Of a stretch of 64,000 bases of DNA, positions 9,898 through 22,762 are shown in pieces (the stretch's first letter is position 1; every line of letters begins with the position of its first letter). The translations under genes were made by a program, and so were the position numbers. The notes beneath the pieces are model-generated. The model saw only the letters and a list, made by a program, of their open reading frames with translations, was not told where the DNA came from and made no database searches. Origin of the DNA: Erigeron canadensis (Eukaryota; Streptophyta; Magnoliopsida; Asterales; Asteraceae); assembly GCF_010389155.1 (NCBI RefSeq), contig NC_057764.1, forward strand, positions 44,276,275 through 44,340,274, read 5' to 3'.

Positions 9898-11555
9898 TAA
9901 ATTTATATTTATATTTATATACATAATAAAACAATAGTTATTCTGGCTTTTTAAAGTTATCCACCTCAAATTAAAATTATCTCTAAACATGCCACATAGG
10001 ATTTAACCTACGTGGCACCTCCATATTTTTTTCACACTAATAGATTTTCATTAAATAATATAATATAATTATACATATATTTTAAATATGGCATATAAAA
10101 AATCACGACTAACATTGCATGACATTTTTTAATTTTTTTATTTTAACTATAAACACTTCACAATTCATGACTCATAATCCATAATATTTTATTATCTTTT
10201 CTTTCTTTTTTTTTTCATTTTCTATTTACTATATACACTTCATAATCAAACTATATATATTACGTTCAACACGTAGACCTCAAATTACATAGCCCTTTAT
10301 AATAATCTATCTATACATATATTATGTTTCACAGTTTTCTTCTTTGTTAATTTATCATAATCATGAAGTATTTTTCAATTGGTTTTTAATTTATAAAGTT
10401 ATTCTTAATAATCTATCTATACATATATTATGTTTCACAGCTTTCTTCGTTGTTAATTTATCATAATTATGAAGTATTTTTCAATTGATTTTTAATTTAT
10501 AAAGTTATTCTTCTGCCGTATACCAATCTATGTATATATTAAAACAGTAAAAATCCTAGCCTTTTAAACCCTTTTTTAGCTAGCTTTAAATATTGCCACA
10601 TAGGATTGTATTCTACGTGACATCTCCATACTTTTTTTTACAATATTTATCTTATAACCTCTATTTATTCTCAAACCAATGTAATTTATTTTATTAAATA
10701 TAACATAAAATATTAAATCAAAACTATATACACAAAATTAAAAAAAAAAATCAAAACCCATATTAAGATTTAAGAAGACGTCCAATACATCTATTAATTT
10801 GGCAATGATATTTGACATAAATAATATTATTTATTAAAATATATACAACTTTGAAGACGATATCAAAATTTAAAATTTATTTAAAAATATTATTAGGTTA
10901 TACACGACCAAACAATTTTGTTGTTTCCCCTTCGTTCTCTTGGCCAAAACCTTAACCAAAATTGGTTATTCTAGCCACAAAAAAATGTCTATTTTATAAT
11001 GATAATAGTAGTTATTTTGAGTTTTACGAATGAATTTCTTGATTGTTGGAGATAAAATACTTTATTTCCTAATTGTGTTTAGGATTATTTTTTTCCGTCA
11101 CTACATAAGGTATTTTCTCTATCATTTCAGCATAATTGAAAGCAAAAACTATAATGATTTTCTCTTATTTATCTTATTATTTTTTTACTTATTCGTATTG
11201 TATTTATGTGTATTTTATATGACTAAATTTTTGTCATGTTTAGTTTTTTTACTTTGTATATATTATTTTGTTCAATGAATATATAGATATCATGCTACAT
11301 TATCTATTTACGTTTGACTTGTTAATGATATCAAAATATCTTATGTTAAATGTTGGTGTGTAATCACTATAGTAGGTTTAGTGACTGTGATATCGACATG
11401 TCAGAAAAGACAAAAGATGATCAGAGTAATCCGGAAATTAACCATTAACTATAACATAATCAATTTCAACATAATAGGCCTATAGAATAGCTATTTATTA
11501 ATGCATAAAATAACCTTTTCAGCTAGCCGCGCATCGCACGGGATAAAATATCTAG
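9898..11555 (+). mobile_element. Helitron-type element inserted between A and T (1.66 kb)
   Basis: The right end has the expected Helitron signature: a GC-rich hairpin CCGCGC-ATC-GCACGG (about 11527-11541) followed about 10 bp later by CTAG (11552-11555) and a host T. The left boundary is set by comparison with the empty-site copy at 9551-9610, since the usual 5' TC has decayed into an AT repeat. A second, better 5' end (ATCTATGTATATATTAAAACAG, TC at 10527) lies inside. After each start comes the same subterminal block, GCCACATAGGAT...CTACGTGGCACCTCCATA. So the insert is either a 1.03-kb Helitron (10527-11555) joined to an older 5' copy or a nested pair. No Rep/helicase coding sequence. Confidence 0.75.
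10303..10512. repeat. Tandem duplication, about 105-bp unit x2
   Basis: AATAATCTATCTATACATAT begins near 10303 and again near 10408. The sequence that follows (TATGTTTCACAG, TTGTTAATTTATCATAAT, GAAGTATTTTTCAATTG, TTTATAAAGTTATTCTT) is repeated nearly identically. It lies inside the Helitron-type insert. Confidence 0.8.
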
Positions 11556-14500
11556 TACGAGTAATAAATAATTAATATAAAGTTAACATACAGGGTGTTT
11601 GAAAGCTCTCATAAGGCTTTAAATTGTAATATTAAACTAAAAAAAACTACAGTATATAGTGGGGGGAAATAGCTTTTAAAAGCTTTGTATAATTAATCCT
11701 CAATTTTCAATCTATTAAAAAGTTACCTTTACAAAAACTTTTATTTAACCGACTATTAGTTAGAGATGCCCTAATAATACTCACTAGTAAAAAAAGAAAA
11801 GAAAAAGTCACTTGTATAACTAGATCAATACTCGGTCGGTGACTGGGTTACCAAGTAAATTTATAAGCATTTTATTCAGAAATAAAATTTATTATGAAAT
11901 CGAGTATAATGTTAAATAAAGTCTTAAATTTGCACAACTTTTGATATAAGATATATAGAGTCGGTTTGATATATATTAAGATTGCCAATACTGACTTTAC
12001 CTGAAATTTGATTTAAAACCGACTCAGAAAACTGGGTTAGAGTTGTGAATCTCGACCTAGTAACCCGCCAACTTGACTTTTTGTGGGCCAGGGTTGAGTT
12101 GACCATTTGGTTTAATAAGTCAATTCGTTAACCTAAATATAATTTAATTTATATAATGTTTTTGAATAAATTAATCCATCAACTTACTTGATCCAAAACC
12201 CACAACTCATTTTGATTTCAATCTAACCCGTCAACCCGTCAACCCACCAATCTATATTACTTGAGGTCAACTCACTAACCCATTTAACATGTCAACCCAC
12301 CAATACATGTGATATGAAATTAACCCACTAACCCATTGCAAACCCGATTTTTTTCTGTTGGTAGCCGGGTTCGGTTTGACAACAGATTGAGATTTTCAAG
12401 TCGATTTTGATATCAAGTCAGGTTCAGGTTGGTTATTTTCAACCCGTTAATCCAAATCAGTTAACCTAAACCTGTTATAATTATGTAAATAATTATAAAC
12501 ATATTTATTTTAGCTTTTGCTCTATATAAAGTTATTTATCCGTGCATTGAAAATTTTAAAGTCGATATTTAGTGAAGTGGACCATCGTCACCCTCACCCG
12601 ATTTCATACGTAAAATTTATAAGCATCATTTTTAAATTTGATTTAACTAAAAATTTAAATCTTTTGATAAATTATTAACCATGTTACGCATTGTGGGGAT
12701 ACGATTCTTGTTTATATTTTCGAATCGTATTTATACATTGTATCTGTAATATCTATAATTTCCAATTTTGATTCTTGATTTTCGATATTGATTTTGGTTT
12801 CACATTTCATGTTGTAGAATTGAATAACTCTAAATTGAAGTAAGCTATTGTTTATTAATTGAACATCCTTACTTTTACCCGTATTTCATTTCAGATGGAA
12901 TTACCAATTAATAGAGAAATAAGGTTATGTTGAAGTTCCAATTGGTATTAAAATTAAAAGGCATGTTTTTTAATATTATTATGGTTTTAAATTTAATAAA
13001 AGTACATTAAATACCTTAAATACCGGTCACTTTTTATAAAAAAATTTCAATTGTAAATACCATACGTTTAAGTAATTACAGTTTACAACATAGTTATGTT
13101 AGTTAAATACGTCTACTGGTACTAAATTAATATTGTGATTAAAAAATAAATAAAAAAATTATTCAATATATAAACCTAAAAGAGTTGTATATTCATTAAC
13201 TTTCCAATATTAGTCTATAAATGACTTTTATTTTTATGTTAAGGTTTACTTTTTTAGTTTATTTTGAAAGGTAAAAAATAAAGAGTAAGTATTAATATTT
13301 TTTTAGGGAAATGCTAAGGGTTGTATTTAACATGCATAAAAAAAACTTGTACCTTCCATATTAAAAACTCGCCCCCTAATTTTCATGGTAAATGTACAAA
13401 CAATTTATGCACCTTAAACACAACCTAAGTACTGTATTTAGCAAACCCCATATTTTTATGTTATTAATATATATATTAAAAATAAAGGTACGAAAATGCG
13501 TGTAAAGAATAGTAACGGACCATTTTATTTGTTTGAGCCCATTTCTATTTTCTTAATGGGCTAACTTCATTTTATTTTGGACCCATTTTATATTCTTAAT
13601 TTTTGGCTTGACAAATTATGTTTTGATCTTTTAAATTGCTTCTAATTTGTTTACAAAGATTATTTATTTTAATTGCATATTATTATTTTTTAAGTTTGTA
13701 ACATTTTAAAGATTATCTCATGTTATTACAAGTGAATTATTACATAGTATATATACAAATAACAGTAGGGTGTATGTTTTGAATATATACACCTAACCAT
13801 CTCTGAAAAATTTGTTTGCAATACTTATTAGTTTCAATGTAATTTCGGTTGATATTTTATTATTATAAATATTTATGGGTGAAATGAGAAGTGTTATGTT
13901 TTTTTTAATGATATAAACTCAAATGTCATATAAATTGTTATGGATAATGTAATTAATTATGAAATTGTGATTGATGAGTATGTTGTTACTGATCATTGTC
14001 GTGTTTCTGTTTTGGTACACGAATTCAAAACTTCCAAGAATAATTAGCATTAGTATTATTAATATGCAATTAAATAGTTACCATGTTTATTATCTTTTGA
14101 CTTTTAGATTTTAGAAAGTTGACTTTGAATTTCAAAGGTCAAGATTTAAAAGCTTATGATTTTCAATGGCCAAGATCAAAAATTTAAAATATTTTTTTCT
14201 CTTAGCTATGGTGGTCATATATATATAATTATTGAAAAGCTTCTAGGTATGGTCTAGTGGCATACCGTGATTAGTCAAAAAAGTTTTGAATTAGGGAGTT
14301 ATAATTAGTATAAACAAAGTAAATAATAATTTAATTTATGATGAATGTCCGCTTGCCAGATTGCGAATCGAGTGGACCGAACATAGGTGCTCGTTCCTTT
14401 GCATCTGCTTCCATTTGTTGTTGTTCCATAAAGTCTAAATACTCTTTATCTTTCGAACGACTTTTAGTTATGTTTATTAGGGTTCGATTGTAATTTAGGG

Positions 14501-14857
14501 ATTTTTTTTCGTATCTATGAATTCAGTAGGTTTGATTAAGTGACTGAATGGATAAACAATGTCTATATGGATTAATTCAATACAGTCATAAAAACAAACA
14601 CTTTTGATAACTTGGATTAAGTATTTTTTGCATATATTAAATTCGAAACAAACTATATAAACAACAAATCAAACTATTGTTGATTTGTTTCCATATATTA
14701 TGGGGGCTCAAAAAGATTTGAGAATAATAAATCAATTAGACAATTATTATTAATTTTTATACGACAGGATTAAATTTGGTAATTTTTCATTTATTAAAAA
14801 ACCTAAACAGAACCAGTCCGTCACTCATCTTTCCCCAAAACCCAAAGAAACCGAGAG
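11556..14857. other. Intergenic AT-rich DNA upstream of the PRP3-type gene
   Basis: No gene recognised. About 12000-12480 is a block rich in AACCCG/GTCAACCC-type motifs, a decayed repeat. A small MITE-like segment lies at about 13311-13450. The last 100 bp before the ATG at 14858 are A-rich with a CCCAAAACCCAAAG leader-like run, a reasonable 5' untranslated region for PRP3. Confidence 0.5.
13311..13450. mobile_element. Small MITE-like segment
   Basis: The ends read GGGAAATGCTAAGGGTTGT at the left and, inward from the right, GGGGTTTGCTAAATACAG. They share a GGG..(A/T)TGCTAA core. Flanking ATATTTTT occurs on both sides, a possible 8-bp duplication blurred by T runs. The interior is AT-rich. 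Tentative. Confidence 0.4.
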
Positions 14858-17800
14858 ATGGAAAGATCGAGCAGCAAGAGGGATTATAGCAAGCATCGAT
14901 CCATACACGCCGACGGAGATGATCGCCGTCGCCGGTCGGAACGCGAGAAATCATACGAAAGGGATATGAGAGAGGATAAAAACAAAAGGCATCATTATAT
15001 TAATAATAATGATAAAAGGAAGGATAGAGATAGAGATAGAGTATTTTTCTATCGGTGTGCCTACTGATTAGCGATATTCAAGAGTGTTTTTGTAAGGTAG
15101 TTGTATTACTGAGTCATTTTATTCTTCGTAACTTACACAACAGTTTATTGATTGGTAGTCATGACTATGCAGTTCAATTTATATATTAGAGATATGAAAG
15201 CATTAAGTAGCCTTTGCTTGTCAATTAGTATATTTTTTTAACTATTGTCTTTGATTGTCGACATGAACTCTGTATTGCGTAATCCAGAGAGCCGTTGTCG
15301 ATGTTTTAATTAGTTGTCCTAGGTAGTAATTAATTACCTTCAGTTTTAGGGGATGCGACACAATTTTGTTCTTTTGTTTGTAGAATCTTTCCGTGTGGTA
15401 TCATATATGTATAACTTTATATAGGTTAATTAAGTTGACTTGTGCTTCATACTTATTGGATACAGGGTGAGGCAAAAGATTCAAACGGTAAGGCATTTGG
15501 AAACCCACATGACACCCCGTTGGCACCCAGCCAACCTCCCCAAAGGTATATTCGATTTCTACGAAACATGAAAATGAAGGAGTTAATAGTAACAGATCTC
15601 ATGAGATTCCTGTGAAATTCAGTACAGATGGAAGTTCTGCAGATGCTGGCAAGAGTGGTGGCATCTCTCTTGATGCATTGTCTAAGGCTAAAGCAACTTT
15701 ACTCAGGCAAAAGGAGCTTGCAGAAAAGATGAAGAGGATCCCTGTGGTAAGTTGTAAACTTCAGTATATCTCAGTTATGTTGTATTCTTCATCTTTACTC
15801 ATTTTGCCGTAGTTTTATTTATTTTTATTGTTACCATTATGTTGGATATTAAGTGTTGAATATTAATGTCGCCATGGTATGATACGATGTTTGTTATGGT
15901 GCAGTTAAACAAAAATGCTAGCTCAAGCATAGAAAGAAGTGGTCAGATGGCTTCAAACGAGGTGCCAAAAGCTCCATCCAGTGCAGGGATACTTCCCACC
16001 CTTCCTCAATCTGTAACTGATACTGGTGCCACTACTTCCGTGCAGCCACTTGGTAGTAGTGTGCCCCAACTTGCAGGACTTACTGGTCCTAAGGTTAAAG
16101 CGGTAAAACGTGCACAAGAGCTTGCTGCCAAGATGGGCTTTAGACGGGACCCAGAGTTTGCTCCACTTATAAACATGTTTCCTGGACAGTTGCCACCAGA
16201 TGTCACTCTGCAACCCAAGCCTGCTAAGACACTTTTTCTTCGTTTGGATGCATAGGGAAGGGAAGTAGATGAAAATGGTAACGTGTTGACTATAGCAAAG
16301 CCGAACAACCTGAGCACTCTTAAGGTCAGTTTATTTCTGTATGTATTCATTTTTATTAGGGGTGGAGATTTCGACCCACTTACTTATGAATGAGTCCATC
16401 TGGCTTTTGTTGTATTTCAAATGGGTCAAGAAGGTAGAGACTGAAAATCTGATTAAAATAGGAAAGGGGGTTGACGTTCAGAGTCTGTCTTTATTTGGCA
16501 GACAAAGGATTACGCCATTAGTCTCGAGTGAGCTTGAACCCACGACCTCATGGTTGACGGGCCACACCCAATACTGCTAGGTCAAAGACCCTTTGGTAGT
16601 TCGGAGTGTTTTCTAATATACACAACCTCTTAAGTCTTTTGTTTAAATATTTAATTTTTGGCTGTAATCCTATAAAATTATGTAAATATTGTACAAAAAA
16701 TTGTTCATTTGTTCTTTGAGTCGACTCAACCCTACCCAGCTTGGACTGAGGCATACTAAAAAGGACCTGAACCCATTTTGACTGGTTACCGGATCTGCTC
16801 AGCATGTAAATTGATCTTTTACATTGTTTGTTTATATTCAGGCATGGAGTAATTTTATAAGTCTTGTTTCTGATCTTTTTCATTTCAACCATCAGGTTAA
16901 CATCAACAAGCAGAAAAAAGATGCATTCCAGATTCTCAAACCTGAATTGGAAGTGGATCCAGATAAAAATCCTTACTTTGATCCTAGAATGAGAATCGAT
17001 AAAGTTAAGCTTTTAAGGCCTAAAAAGATGACCTTTCAGTTTGTAGAGGAAGGTAAATGGGCTAAGGAGGCAGAGATCATCAAGTTAAAGGTATATTCTG
17101 TCTCATCATTCCCATTCTGTACTAGTGAGCTTTTCGTTATATTTTGCTGATTGTTTGCTTTTCTCTTTCCAGAGTCAGTTCGGAGAAGCACAAGCTAGAG
17201 AGTTTAGAGCAAAACAAGCACAGCTTGCTAAGGCCAAGGCTGAACCTGATATTAATCCAAATCTCATAGAGGTGTCTGAGAGAATTATTACTAAAGAGAA
17301 GCCGATGAACCCTATTCCTGATGTTGAGTGGTGGTAAGCTATTACTACTTTCACCAGTGTTACTTTACACTTTTTTTCTATAGTGGAATTAAATGCTCTT
17401 TAGCTTCTCTACTAAAGAGTGTTGGCAATAATTAGAATTGGCAAGATTGGCTAATGTTTGGGTTGATTTGATTCTTTTTGTTAAAAGTGGACCGATCAAA
17501 TAGGTCAAGTTTGTTTCAATTGAGGACCTTTCAGTTTGCTTTTTTAATGCCTACAACTACTTAAATCAATTGTATTCGTTATATCATTATTGCATCAGGA
17601 TACATCAATTTTAAACTATTTCTTCAAAAAATGGAAAGGAGATACCTGTCAATCTGATCTTGGTCTTTTAAGACCCACCTTAAACAACCCGTTTCATCCC
17701 AAACTCATCGATACACATTACCCTGCGTCATTTGCACATTTTGCTATGTTTATCAATATCTAATCGTACATACTGCCAGTTTATAAATTATGTTAGGTTT

Positions 17801-18811
17801 TTGTTTAAAATCATTGCATTACGGCATTACCACACATATTTTGGAAGCTGAATTATTAAAATTATGAAAATGGCATTGCGAAATATGATTTTCCCACCAC
17901 ACTTCCTGGAATCTGATATAGAGTTTGTTTAATTTTCCAGGGATGTGCCACTTCTGAGTGCTGGTACTTATGGAAACATCACAGAAGGTGCGCAAGCAGA
18001 AGATATGCTAAAGAAGGAAAAGATCACCTTATATGTGGAACACCCCCGTCCTATCGAACCACCAGCTGAGCCTGCCCTACCCCCACCTCAACCCTTAAAA
18101 CTCACACAAAAAGAACGCAAAAAGCTCCGTACTCAGAGACGCTTAGCTACTGAGAAAAACCGTCAAGAAATGATCAGACAAGGTCTTTTAGAACCTCCTA
18201 AGCCGAAAGTCAAAATGAGCAATTTAATGAAAGTTCTTGGATCAGAAGCAACCCAAGACCCAACCCGGCTTGAAATGGAGACAAGAAAAGCTGCAGCTGA
18301 GCGTGAGCAAGCGCATGTTGACAGAAATATTGCACGGAAGCTAACGCCATTTGAAAGGCGTGAAAAGAAAGAAAGGAAACTTTTTGACGACAATAACACT
18401 CCTGAGACGATAGTTTCCGTGTACAAAATTAATGACCTTTCTCACCCTCCGACTATGTTTAAAGTTGATGTAAATGCTCAAGAAAACAGGCTTTCAGGAT
18501 GTGCAGTCATCTCGGACGGCATTTGTGTTGTGGTGGTGGAAGGTGGCATTAAATCCATTAAACGTTATCAGAAGCTGATGCTGAAACGTATAAACTGGGC
18601 TGCTGCTGTGAAAGATGAGGATGAGGATGAAGTTGATGAAAAACCAAAGAACAAATGTGCATTGGTGTGGCAGGGTAGTGTTGCTAAACCTAGTTTCCAT
18701 AGGTTTTTGGTGCATTCGTGCAGGACTGAAAATGCTGCTCATAAGGTTTTTTCTGATGCTGGAGTTGGTCACTACTGGGATTTGTCAGTTAGCTTCTCAG
18801 ATGAGGTGTGA
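14858..18811 (+). pseudogene. PRP3: U4/U6 snRNP component PRP3 (RDM16-type), reading frame broken
   Basis: Seven exons: 14858-15040, 15466-15746, 15905-16324, 16896-17090, 17173-17333 and 17941-18811 have good GT-AG borders; I count the 15466-15746 exon as one unit, so six exons in all. Repaired length would be about 703 aa. The N-terminus is an Arg/Asp/Lys-rich splicing-factor tail. The middle holds the PRP3 core (VNINKQKKDAFQILKPELEV, DPRMRIDKVKLLRPKKMTFQ, NPIPDVEWWDVPLL). The C-terminus is the DUF1115 domain (SYKSIKRY-like IKSIKRYQKLMLKRINW, ending HYWDLSVSFSDEV). PRP3 is a core U4/U6.U5 tri-snRNP protein; the Arabidopsis form, RDM16, also affects DNA methylation. Two defects are visible: a missing base in the C run at 15538-15541, giving TGA at 15613, and an in-frame TAG at 16253-16255. 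Splice sites and later exons look unrelaxed, so recent inactivation or assembly error are both possible. Translation as written stops after about 110 aa. Confidence 0.85.
16335..16600 (-). repeat. SINE-like, tRNA-related repeat in PRP3 intron
   Basis: On the minus strand the segment 16600 to about 16500 reads TGACCTAGCAGTATTGGG, then GAGGTCGTGGGTTCAAGC. These resemble the A box (TRGCNNAGYNGG-like) and B box (GGTTCRANNCC-like) of a tRNA-derived RNA polymerase III promoter at a plausible distance. Boundaries and target duplication are not clear. It sits in the 571-bp intron 16325-16895, oriented against the gene. Confidence 0.45.
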
Positions 18812-20888
18812 TCCCAGCCTGTCCACTTGTTTTCCTGTCACATGCCAGGTTTTGTTAAAGATTGTTGGCCTGATGGAAATTGTATTGTTTTTTTATTGGT
18901 GATATATAATCATACTATGTTTATGATAATTGATATTGGATGGTGTTCGATCTTTTATTATCTTTTTACTGTACTTGAGTAACATATGGGTTGAAAAATA
19001 AATAAGAAGCTAAAGCCTGCATAGTCTAACAAGAATCTGGTTTTAAGGCATGGCTAGGATCTTTGGGACTAGAGCGTTTCCAATTAATATCGACTAGGTA
19101 ATATATTGATATTGATAAGGCACAAATATATGTTATCGTAAGCTGCTGTTCAAAAAGTAAAATGTTATGGTAAGCTAAACGCAAAACTTTCCCTTTTGTT
19201 TTGTTAACTAAACGTTTTATTGATGACACATGTACTAATAGTCGTGTAGTGTTGGTTGCTTTTGATATTGTTTCTTTCAAAGCCGTAATTAGTTTTCATT
19301 GGTTTCTGTACCAAAATCATATGAATAGTATTTACAACTTGACATTTTTGCTTTGTTTCGACTAACATTAGCCTCACATATTCTTGCACACCTGGAATGA
19401 CTAATAATTTTCACAAGCATTTCAAAATATCTTCAATCTCAAAGATTATGCAGAGTGTTTTTTTCCCCATAAGAGTTGACAACAGGCAGTCCGGCACCAC
19501 TGACCTAAAACATAGGAGGCAATGAGAGAACTCATCCGACAGCACCAAGAAAGAGTGCCAACCCTGCCCTGTATGGAGACGGATATTACGGTCTTAATTG
19601 TGACAGGACAACCTACTTTTGACATATGCAATGCACGTATAAAAGGTGAGTGGAATAACATCAAGCATAATAAAGAGAATAAATCAATCATGCATACCTA
19701 AAAGAAATGGTCCAATCTGTAGGATTTTGTTGATTTGTTCCATCATATCAATCAAAACCATCATACATAACATTCTAACTTCTTAACCACTCCACAGAAA
19801 TTTATGTTGTTTCAATCCAAGAAAATCATAAAGGAGAAGGGGATGAACACCTAGGAACACACATTCTCTGGACTTCAAGTCTTTAACATAAAAAAGTAAC
19901 AAACCTTAATGTACAATCAAGCTGACCGGATCACAACAAAAGATCGTGTTTAACGAGTTAAACCGGATAACAAGAAATTGACATGAATAAAAGAAAAGAT
20001 GGTGGCTTGGACACGAAAGCTTACACTTATTGACCTGTAATGGTACCAAATCCACCTTTTGCCAATTGGACCAAAGCACAGATATATGGTACACAAGCAA
20101 AGGCGTATATATTAATATGAGAGATACCAAACCATTTAAAACATTCATCAAATACCACTCCATAAGAAAAAAAAATAACTAAACAAGTGCCCCATATCCA
20201 TCACACTTAATCATGATAAGTATAATACAAGGGGAAAGTCGGATCAATTCAAAAGATTGTTTTATATCTGCCGTCAGGCATCAAACACTGGTTTACATCT
20301 CCAGGAGCTTTCCACAACTTTAATTACTAGTACTGTATCAGTTCCCTGCAAATCATTCCAAATTACAAATTAGGCTGACCGGATATCAAGGATTAAATAT
20401 TTGGATCTTCTCTCTAAAAGAAATTATGTGACCATTAATAATTATCACATAATGATAAACGAAACAGACTCTAGCAGATAGTTTTTGGATGTGTTTCAGG
20501 TATTTGAAGCTGTAATATTCTCAGTGTTTGGCAAATTCTGAGCTTTCTGAGGAACGACGGGACGAATAAACAAAAAGATGGTTTTATGGAATAACGTTAA
20601 ATGTTTGAGAATATTAGTGAAAATCCCTCAATTTTTGTGGTAAACGAAAAGGTAACTATGTAAATTTGGTATATTTTAGATGATCAATGCTGTTGCAGCT
20701 GGTATGAGTGAGACTGATTATTTGATTCCTAGATAACTAGTAATCTGAAGCACAATATGCTTATTAGAACATTGAAACCAGATTACTGTGACCCCTGATC
20801 ACAATAATTTGGCGATCAATTATAAACCAGAAATCAAACACTACATATGAACAGGAAACCAAAAGGGGAGGAGACATACAAAATAAAA
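18812..20888. other. Convergent intergenic region between PRP3 and profilin A
   Basis: Both flanking genes end here (PRP3 from the left, profilin A from the right), so the two 3' untranslated regions lie in this stretch. I found no complete gene. A minus-strand block at 20345-20274, preceded by TTTGCAG and ending GATGCCTGA, could be a last exon of 23 codons, but no partner exon was found. Plus- and minus-strand frames at 19446-20163 show no recognised domain. Confidence 0.45.
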
Positions 20889-22634
20889 TCAAAAGCCCTG
20901 GTCGAGAAGATAGTCACCAAGCCTTTCAACAATCATGTTGCACTGGCCTGGAGTCATAGGTTCATCATAGATACCAATGATCAAGGACATTGCTGTCTTT
21001 TTAACGGTAACACCCCCAGGTCCCTGTACGCAACCACAATAGCATAAGTTAATATACAATTACTAAAAAATTGCAATCTTCACATATTTTTGTTGAGCAG
21101 AAACATGTAGGATAAAACTCAGGAATAATTACTTCAAATGTAAATTGTGATAAGAAAAAGTGAGAAGAGATCGTGATGCAAATTAAACAAAAGATAAGCC
21201 AAACTGAACATAATTATTGCATACTACTTATCGACAACAAACTTCCAACCAAATTAAACATATTCATTGGATATAACTACACTCTGATTAAGATAAGAAA
21301 GGTAAATAAGCATTACACTGACACATAATGTTAAATTCAGATGGTGTTTGAATCTAAACATCATAAGGCACTGTTTGATAAAGATGATCATCTGATTTAT
21401 GTTGACGTTCCAGTGTTACAAAACCATATGTAAGGTTAAGATTACCTACTTATACAAAGGTTAAATAATCAGTTTGGTAATAGCATTCTAAGGAATTATG
21501 AAAGGGACAAAGGTGTCAAATATTTTACCTATATAGCCTGGATTAATCTAAGCTTCCATTTCTCATCAATAAAAACTCGGATTTTGCTAACTCTAGCCTT
21601 CAGGGCTACGGTTATATGCATAAAGGTATTGTACATAACAAACAAAATCCATGTATAATACATTGACGTGTGTTAAGCATTGCCCTAAGGGCCTTGGTTA
21701 GCAAATTCATAAAATTGATTCTCACATAATGAAGCAGATTATCTATGGATCCAAGATTTATATATACTAGTTATCTCAACTTAATATGGTTATTCAATAT
21801 CAACTTATCACTTTCGGAAAACACATCCAAACACCCACTAGATTGATGTACACACTTGCATTAACGAAACCAGCCAATATCAAATCAAAATGGAAGTGAA
21901 ATGATCATCACCTTTTTCCCTCGAATCACAGCTCCTGCCTCGCCTTGAATAACCATGTACTTAGTCCCACCAAGGTATAAGCCAGTCGGTGCAAGTGACC
22001 CGGGTTCATTGAAGTCATTCATGATACCAGTAACTTCCTCTGGCTTGACCTGCATTATTATAACACCAAAATGCACACAAATTCAGCAAACAAGAAAGCA
22101 GTAACATAAAAAATGCAGAAAAACAAAAAAAACATGAATGTTATACTTAATTAAGGCACAAAGTAGAAATCAAAAGGAGGAACGTGTTAAGAGTTCATTT
22201 CAATCCACAGATGAATATATATATATATATATATATATATTAGTCATAGATCATGTCGTATCGAAAGATATAAGTATACACTAAACAAGTATACTTAAAT
22301 TTCGACCAACAAAAGTATACGCTTTCGCCTTAATTACGATACTCATGTTTTTCAAAGGACTGATAATGGACCGATTACTCCTATTAAGATCAACTGTATA
22401 ATTGTATCTAATGTTTGTCATGGGAAAAGTAATTAGGTCAAACGACAGATAAACCCTAAAATGAATAGCAACGTCTGGAGTCAGAATTAAAGTCAAAATG
22501 AAGTAAAAGACCTGAGGGAAGGTGGCAGATTGAGCCCAGATGCTGCCATCGTGACCGAGAATAGCGGCGGCAGAGAGGTGGTTACCTTCGATCTCGCACA
22601 TCAAGTGATCATCAACATACGCTTGCCACGACAT
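20889..22634 (-). CDS. Profilin A (131 aa)
   Basis: Three exons on the minus strand: 22634-22512 (41 codons), 22049-21912 (46 codons) and 21023-20889 (44 codons plus TGA), all phase 0 with GT-AG borders. This is the standard plant profilin layout. The start [17 protein letters not shown], the middle [19 protein letters not shown] and the end [14 protein letters not shown] are family signatures. Profilin binds G-actin, poly-proline proteins and PIP2 in the cytoplasm and tunes actin assembly; plant profilins are also known pollen and food allergens. Compared with profilin B it lacks two residues near position 18 (EGNH against EGTGQH) and its loop [19 protein letters not shown] is less typical, so it is a diverged paralogue. 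The frame is intact. Confidence 0.95.
22216..22241. repeat. (AT)n microsatellite in profilin A intron 1
   Basis: An uninterrupted AT dinucleotide run of about 25 bp lying between exons 1 and 2 of profilin A. Confidence 0.9.
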
Positions 22635-22749
22635 CTTCTTTTTCTTCTTTTTCTAATTAATTGATCTGAGTTTTGAATGGAAGTTTGATTTGATAATACT
22701 AGTAGCAGCAGAGACTTGGAGATACAGACACAGAAACTACATATAGATA

Positions 22750-22762
22750 CAGATGTATATAT
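22750..22762 (-). promoter_or_regulatory. Candidate TATA box of profilin A
   Basis: The minus strand reads GCTATATATATACATC here, about 120 bp upstream of the ATG at 22634. That leaves a leader of roughly 85-90 nt if transcription starts about 30 bp downstream. Position and sequence fit a plant core promoter; not proven. Confidence 0.45.

Noticed and set aside
15953..16350. Antisense frames of 86 and 114 codons opposite PRP3 exon 3
   Set aside because: They are shadows of the conserved PRP3 coding strand.
20274..20345. Candidate last exon on the minus strand after TTTGCAG, ending GATGCCTGA
   Set aside because: No compatible upstream exon was found between it and profilin A, and it does not resemble a profilin end. 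Kept only as a note.
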